Part shown: positions 60,167-64,000 of the stretch, piece after piece | Layout: every line of letters begins with the position of its first letter | Numbering within the stretch: position 1 is the stretch's first letter | Origin: Tolypeutes matacus | Lineage: Eukaryota > Chordata > Mammalia > Cingulata > Chlamyphoridae | DNA: 64,000 nucleotides | Assembly (NCBI GenBank): GCA_026826555.1 | Contig: JAKSZT010000142.1 | Span: 127,274 to 191,273, forward strand | Direction of reading: 5' to 3' | Program-made: the position numbers and the translations under genes | The notes under the pieces: model-generated | The model's database searches: none | What the model saw: the letters and a program-made list of their open reading frames with translations, nothing else | What the model was told of the DNA's origin: nothing

Positions 60167-60724
60167 ATGTGGACTCTGCTCAGCAGACACCCTCTGCCAC
60201 TGCTGCTACTGCTGCTGCTGCCATTGTACTTTCAAGTGATCGCAAAGAAATCAGCCGGTCCAGATACTGAATCAGAAGACACAGAAGATTATCTGTATGA
60301 CTTTTTTGCTACAGGACCTACCAAAGAACCTACCAAACAAAAATTCATAAAGAAGATCTTACTCGAACCTGGAAGACTATTAGATGATCCTGGGTACTGT
60401 ACTGATGAAATCAAGAATAAAAATGTTCACAAAAATCAGAAATGTGTGGAAGAACACTACTTCCTCCTAGCAGATTATAAGGAAGTACAAAGCCTCTGTA
60501 ACGACGTATTTGTAAAATGTAAGAGCGGAATTAAAAGATGTAAAAGGAGCAATAAAATAGTAGATGGACTGTATTGTAAATTGCGAGCAGGAACCCGAAT
60601 TCCAGATTGTGAGTATGATTCATTTTACCAGAGAGGATATATTCTTATCACTTGTCAGTGGCAAAACGAAATCCATCAACTTACTCCTGAGACAGTAAAT
60701 GACATTGTGTCACCAGATGTCTAA
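60167..60724 (+). CDS. RNASE9: RNASE9, secreted RNase A superfamily protein, probably non-catalytic
   Basis: 185-residue single-exon coding region. Residues 1 to about 25 form a signal peptide with a seven-leucine core (12-18). An acidic stretch (33-45) and a basic linker (52-64) precede the RNase domain. All eight fold cysteines are present at 78, 93, 111, 118, 125, 137, 148 and 163, with spacing matching the C26/40/58/65/72/84/95/110 pattern of RNase A. The CKxxNTF signature is replaced by C93-V-E-E-H-Y-F99, so the catalytic Lys is lost, and no His equivalent to His12 is evident; H170 may align with His119. The overall text resembles human RNASE9, an epididymal secreted protein. From memory the human protein is about 20 residues longer at the C terminus. 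There are no N-glycosylation sequons. The ATG has A at -3; the acceptor lies eight bases upstream and a poly(A) signal follows. Confidence 0.93.
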   Translation: MWTLLSRHPLPLLLLLLLPLYFQVIAKKSAGPDTESEDTEDYLYDFFATGPTKEPTKQKFIKKILLEPGRLLDDPGYCTDEIKNKNVHKNQKCVEEHYFLLADYKEVQSLCNDVFVKCKSGIKRCKRSNKIVDGLYCKLRAGTRIPDCEYDSFYQRGYILITCQWQNEIHQLTPETVNDIVSPDV

Positions 60725-61092
60725 CAGTAAAGTCTCATCCACAGGACTTCCTCCCACCATTCTAGCAGAGTGTTCTCTACCAGATAGTGTGGGAGGATAT
60801 ACCCTCTCATTCTGATCCTTATCGATCAAATTGGAAAATGGTAATTTAATCCTATTTGTTTTCATCATCCACCACCCCATATCAAAGCTACCACTGAAAG
60901 GAAACTTGGTTAAGGTTCACAGAGGGTTCTCTGAGATGTGGTTTCGACAGTTCACAATGTTTTGCACATTTCAAACATGTTGGAAATGAATGCCCACAGT
61001 GGCAAAAGGTCCAGCACTAAGATGAATGGGAAGTGGTTGCCTGAAGTGTGTTCCAAAGAAGTGTTCACCTAATCCTATAGTTATGCAGAAAT

Positions 61093-61098
61093 AATAAA
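61093..61098 (+). terminator. RNASE9: Poly(A) signal of RNASE9
   Basis: AATAAA about 370 bases after the stop codon, with a TG/T-rich stretch downstream (61100-61135), consistent with the end of a short 3'UTR (60725 to about 61120). Confidence 0.6.
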
Positions 61099-61470
61099 GT
61101 GTATCAGTTTAGTGATTTGGCTATGCATATTTTTTGGGAGGTGGGGGTCCACAGTTTTGAAATTCCTCTCTCTGTGAAAAAATTTGATACCGTAAGAACT
61201 CTGAAACCTTAGAGAGTTGTGCAGTTCATCTCTCTAGTCCTATATTTTTAGGTCTTTCACCTATGCTATTCCTTCTATACAGCACAATGCTTATGCATCC
61301 CTGAAGAAGCAGATCCTACTAGGTGGAATATCAGGATAAACCCTTTAATTTTTCAGGATAACAACTTCCCTAAAGTACCTTTCAACTGTCCAATGTTACT
61401 TTCCTGAATGTTCATGTTTGCTTTAGCCTGGACTTCACTGTTCATAAAATGACAAATAACTTCACTTTCT

Positions 61471-61664
61471 TTTTTTCTTTTTTTTTTCAAAGATTTTATT
61501 TTTTTTTTCATTTTTCCCCCCCCCCCCCCGCTGCTCGTGCCCGCCGGGTCAGCCAACCACACCGTGCAGGCGGGCCCGCCCTCACCAGGAGGCCCTGGGA
61601 ACCGAACCCGGGGACTCCCATATGATAAACGGGAGCCCCACTGATTAAGCCACAGCCGCTTCCC
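61471..61664 (-). repeat. DAS-type SINE, well preserved
   Basis: Same subfamily as 59360-59544, with a poly-C run at 61516-61530. Perfect 16-bp duplication 'aataacttcactttct' (61455-61470 and 61665-61680). The open frame reading through it on the - strand is spurious. Confidence 0.95.
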
Positions 61665-61680
61665 AATAACTTCACTTTCT

Positions 61681-62666
61681 GGCAAAGTCACAAATATTCA
61701 CAATTCACTATTTCTTTCCTCGCTTCCCACTATGTGTGGCTTCACCTGAGTATAATATACTACTTCAGAAAAAGGCAGAGAACCAGAATGAGAAAAGACA
61801 TCTATATGTCCAGTTTAAGTAACAATTTCTCCCTTTTACCTCTGAAACGTCTTCACACCTCTTTATAACTTACTGAAAATAAGATGAGAAGATATTGGGT
61901 ATGGTAGGGGGAGAATCTATTGCTCTTGACACATTAAGCCAATCCAATATGCTATTCTCCTCCCAATTCCTTATCTCAGTTTTAAATGCAGAGCCTTGGT
62001 CTTAATTTATCAATCATTTGAGATAAAGAAAGGCCCAGTGACAAGGACTGTCAGTATCTCTTTCTATGACCAAGGAGAAGGCATAAGAAAATCAATCATC
62101 TAGATTCTTATCTTTACTTGGAGGTAGAACAAACTTTATTGTAATTTCAGAGTGAATGAGGGTAAGATGAAACTTTTGGGAATCTACATGAAACTTTCTA
62201 AAACCCAACCTCTTATACATGAGCAGAAGAAATTATGTACATGGACTAGTCTGAGTATGTGCTGTGGATCCCCTCATGTAAGCCATATCCACCTCTTCTG
62301 TTTTATATAACATACAATATATTTACAATAGTGTGGTTTGGAATAATAATGCTGGCTTGAGAATCTTGATCTCTTTCCAACCAGAATAACCAATCTGATC
62401 AAAATATTGTCTCAAATTAGAATCATGAAGTAAAACAAGGATCATTTACACTGATTGTTCCTGTTATCTAAAATTACATAAAAATAATATAAATCATATC
62501 CTCTGCTCACTCTTTTATCTCTATGATAAGGCCAAACTATAAATTTCAGCTCCACCCAATAGAACAGTTCCTGATGGGAATTTTCCACCCTCCATTTATA
62601 CTCCCTCCTCAATAATACTGAACTTCACCTCTAAGATAAATATTGTCCATAACAATGACTCACATA
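61681..62666. other. Single-copy DNA, nothing recognised
   Basis: No gene, named repeat or strong motif seen in this stretch downstream of RNASE9. Confidence 0.5.
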
Positions 62667-62680
62667 ACAATTTATTCTTT

Positions 62681-62774
62681 CTTTTTTAATTTGTTTTGGA
62701 GGTACCAGGGATTGAACTCAGGACCTCGTACATAGGAAGCAGGCACTCAACCACAGAGCTACCATGTACTTCCC
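62681..62774 (-). repeat. Short DAS-type SINE
   Basis: Reversed tRNA-like unit with a B-box complement near 62708-62722. Perfect 14-bp duplication 'acaatttattcttt' (62667-62680 and 62775-62788). More diverged than the two SINEs upstream. Confidence 0.9.
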
Positions 62775-62831
62775 ACAATTTATTCTTTGTGTAAGAATCT
62801 TTGATAAGATGCAACATTAATTTCAAACCCT

Positions 62832-63288
62832 TGTGGGATGGTTTGGACAGTATGTGCCCCATAAAAACAGGTTCTTAAATTTAATCCATTCCTGTGAGTA
62901 TGAAACCATTTTAAGTAGAACCTTTTGATGAGGTTACTTCGGTTAAGGGCTAACCCACCTTAACCAGACTGGGTCTAAATCCTATTATTGGAGCCTTTTA
63001 AAAAAGAATGAAATTCAGACAAAGGGAGATAAAACCATAGGAAGAAAGAAGATTAAATGGAAACCAAAGAGAAGACATCAGAAGATACAACCATGTGCCT
63101 TAACATGAGACAGAGAAACTAAGGAACACTGACAGCCATTCCCAGAACAATATATCTTTGGGTAGAAAGCATTACCTTGATGATGCTCAGATTTTAACAC
63201 TTTCTATCCTAAATACTTTGAGCATATAAATTTCCATTGTTTAACTTGACCCATTTCACGGTATTTGCTTACGCAGCCTAGGAAACTC
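62832..63288 (+). mobile_element. MaLR-type LTR (MLT1-like)
   Basis: Begins TGTGGGATGGTTTGG; aligns in opposite orientation with 5645-6119 ('gaaccttttgatgaggttac' versus its reverse complement). Right end near 'cctaggaaactca'. No clear duplication at the ends. Confidence 0.65.
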
Positions 63289-63950
63289 AATCACCTAATT
63301 ATTGAGTAAAAGAATGCATTGAACAATATTTGTTAGAGCTGGAGGGAAAAAAAAGACAAACTATTTTATTTCTTAACCAAATTATATTCAATCAGTATTT
63401 TCCAATGGAAATTCCTGATGTGAAAAATGTTATTTACTAATTTGGAAGCAGAGCAGTCTGTCCAGTTACCTGAGGACATCCTTGCTTCTGTCCTCTGTAT
63501 TCTCCTGCAATATCCTTAAATGAGTTTTTGGGGAGAATGGAACCAGGGCTAATAAATATCATTTTTGCTCCTTGATGAAGACAATTGATTGTAAATTGAA
63601 CATTCTTATCACCAATAAGTATAACTGGCCGGGCCAAAAGATGAGGCTCTGTGTTAGGAGGATGTTTACTCTCAAGCAACAGAAACTTATACTGGGCCTC
63701 TTACCTGAAAGGAAAATTATAGGAAAAACAGCAGCAGATTCATAGCAAGAAAAAGAAGCATTATACCAAGTTTGGAATGAACGAAGTTGAGGAAGCAGGA
63801 ATCAGGAGCATATCAAATGTTTCCAGCTAGATATTTAATAACATTTCAGCCCTTAGTTTGACCAGTGGATGAGGAGAAGAAGGATTTTTTCCTGGTGTTT
63901 CCTGAAAAACCTGCAGATCAACACCTCATACACAAAGGGACAAGTTAGGA
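63289..63950. other. Unassigned interval
   Basis: An 80-codon frame lies at 63437-63679 on the - strand, but I recognise no family, signal peptide or domain in it and no splice context. Treated as non-coding. Confidence 0.4.
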
Positions 63951-64000
63951 AGGGGGCCAAGATGGCGTTAGTGTAGGAGGGCACACACTGCAAGCTCCCA
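63951..64000 (+). mobile_element. 5' end of an L1 (start of 5'UTR)
   Basis: The last 50 bases open with 'agggggccaagatggcg', the hallmark first bases of mammalian L1 5'UTRs including a YY1-type site (CCAAGATGGC), and reach an 'aagctccca' phrase as in primate L1s. The element therefore has an intact 5' terminus and continues beyond the window. Confidence 0.75.

Noticed and set aside
63437..63679. 80-codon - strand frame near the right end
   Set aside because: No family resemblance, signal peptide or splice context; length is within chance for this composition.

Overview
This window is nuclear DNA from a placental mammal, almost certainly a xenarthran and most likely an armadillo. The diagnostic evidence is a set of tRNA-Ala-related SINEs of the DAS type, several with long perfect target-site duplications, plus long-3'UTR L1s and MaLR/ERVL LTRs. 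The sequence is AT-rich, I saw no CpG island, and almost every open reading frame is repeat-derived or spurious.

Only two host genes are recognisable, both + strand and both of the secreted RNase A superfamily. At the left edge (485-1058) lies RNASE11, apparently broken by a frameshift just after the signal peptide and carrying an odd number of cysteines. At 60167-60724 lies an intact RNASE9 coding exon with signal peptide, all eight RNase-fold cysteines, a splice acceptor just upstream and a poly(A) signal downstream. The catalytic Lys is absent, so it is probably a non-catalytic secreted reproductive-tract protein. This places the window in the RNASE cluster (human 14q11.2); RNASE11 and RNASE9 are neighbours on one strand in human too, as I recall. 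A TATA/CCAAT promoter and short 5' noncoding exon for RNASE9 can be proposed at 56.93-57.09 kb.

The ~59 kb between them is dense, nested retroelements. 2.6-5.6 kb: old + strand L1. 5.6-9.8 kb: MaLR LTRs and a - strand L1. 10-13 kb: L1, MIR and an ERVL pol relic. 13-24.6 kb: two MaLR proviruses (one -, one + with perfect 5-bp TSD) in and beside - strand L1. 24.8-26.0 kb: a non-repeat segment duplicated at 55.1-56.5 kb, near RNASE9. 26-33.8 kb: + strand L1 carrying three nested insertions. 33.8-43 kb: ERVL pol/dUTPase relics interleaved with a - strand L1 and two solo ERVL LTRs. 43-54.3 kb: further L1s, the last with a recognisable RT and endonuclease. 54.3-64 kb: mainly single-copy DNA with RNASE9, MER20/MER5-type transposon fossils, SINEs, a MaLR LTR, and the very start of another L1 in the last 50 bases.

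I found no new defence-like, CRISPR or operon-type system. The most interesting items are the RNASE11 lesion, the ancient segmental duplication flanking RNASE9, a 12-unit 30-bp tandem array inside a MaLR provirus, and a partly tandem-duplicated LTR locus. Repeat family names come from recognition by eye, not from a database search.
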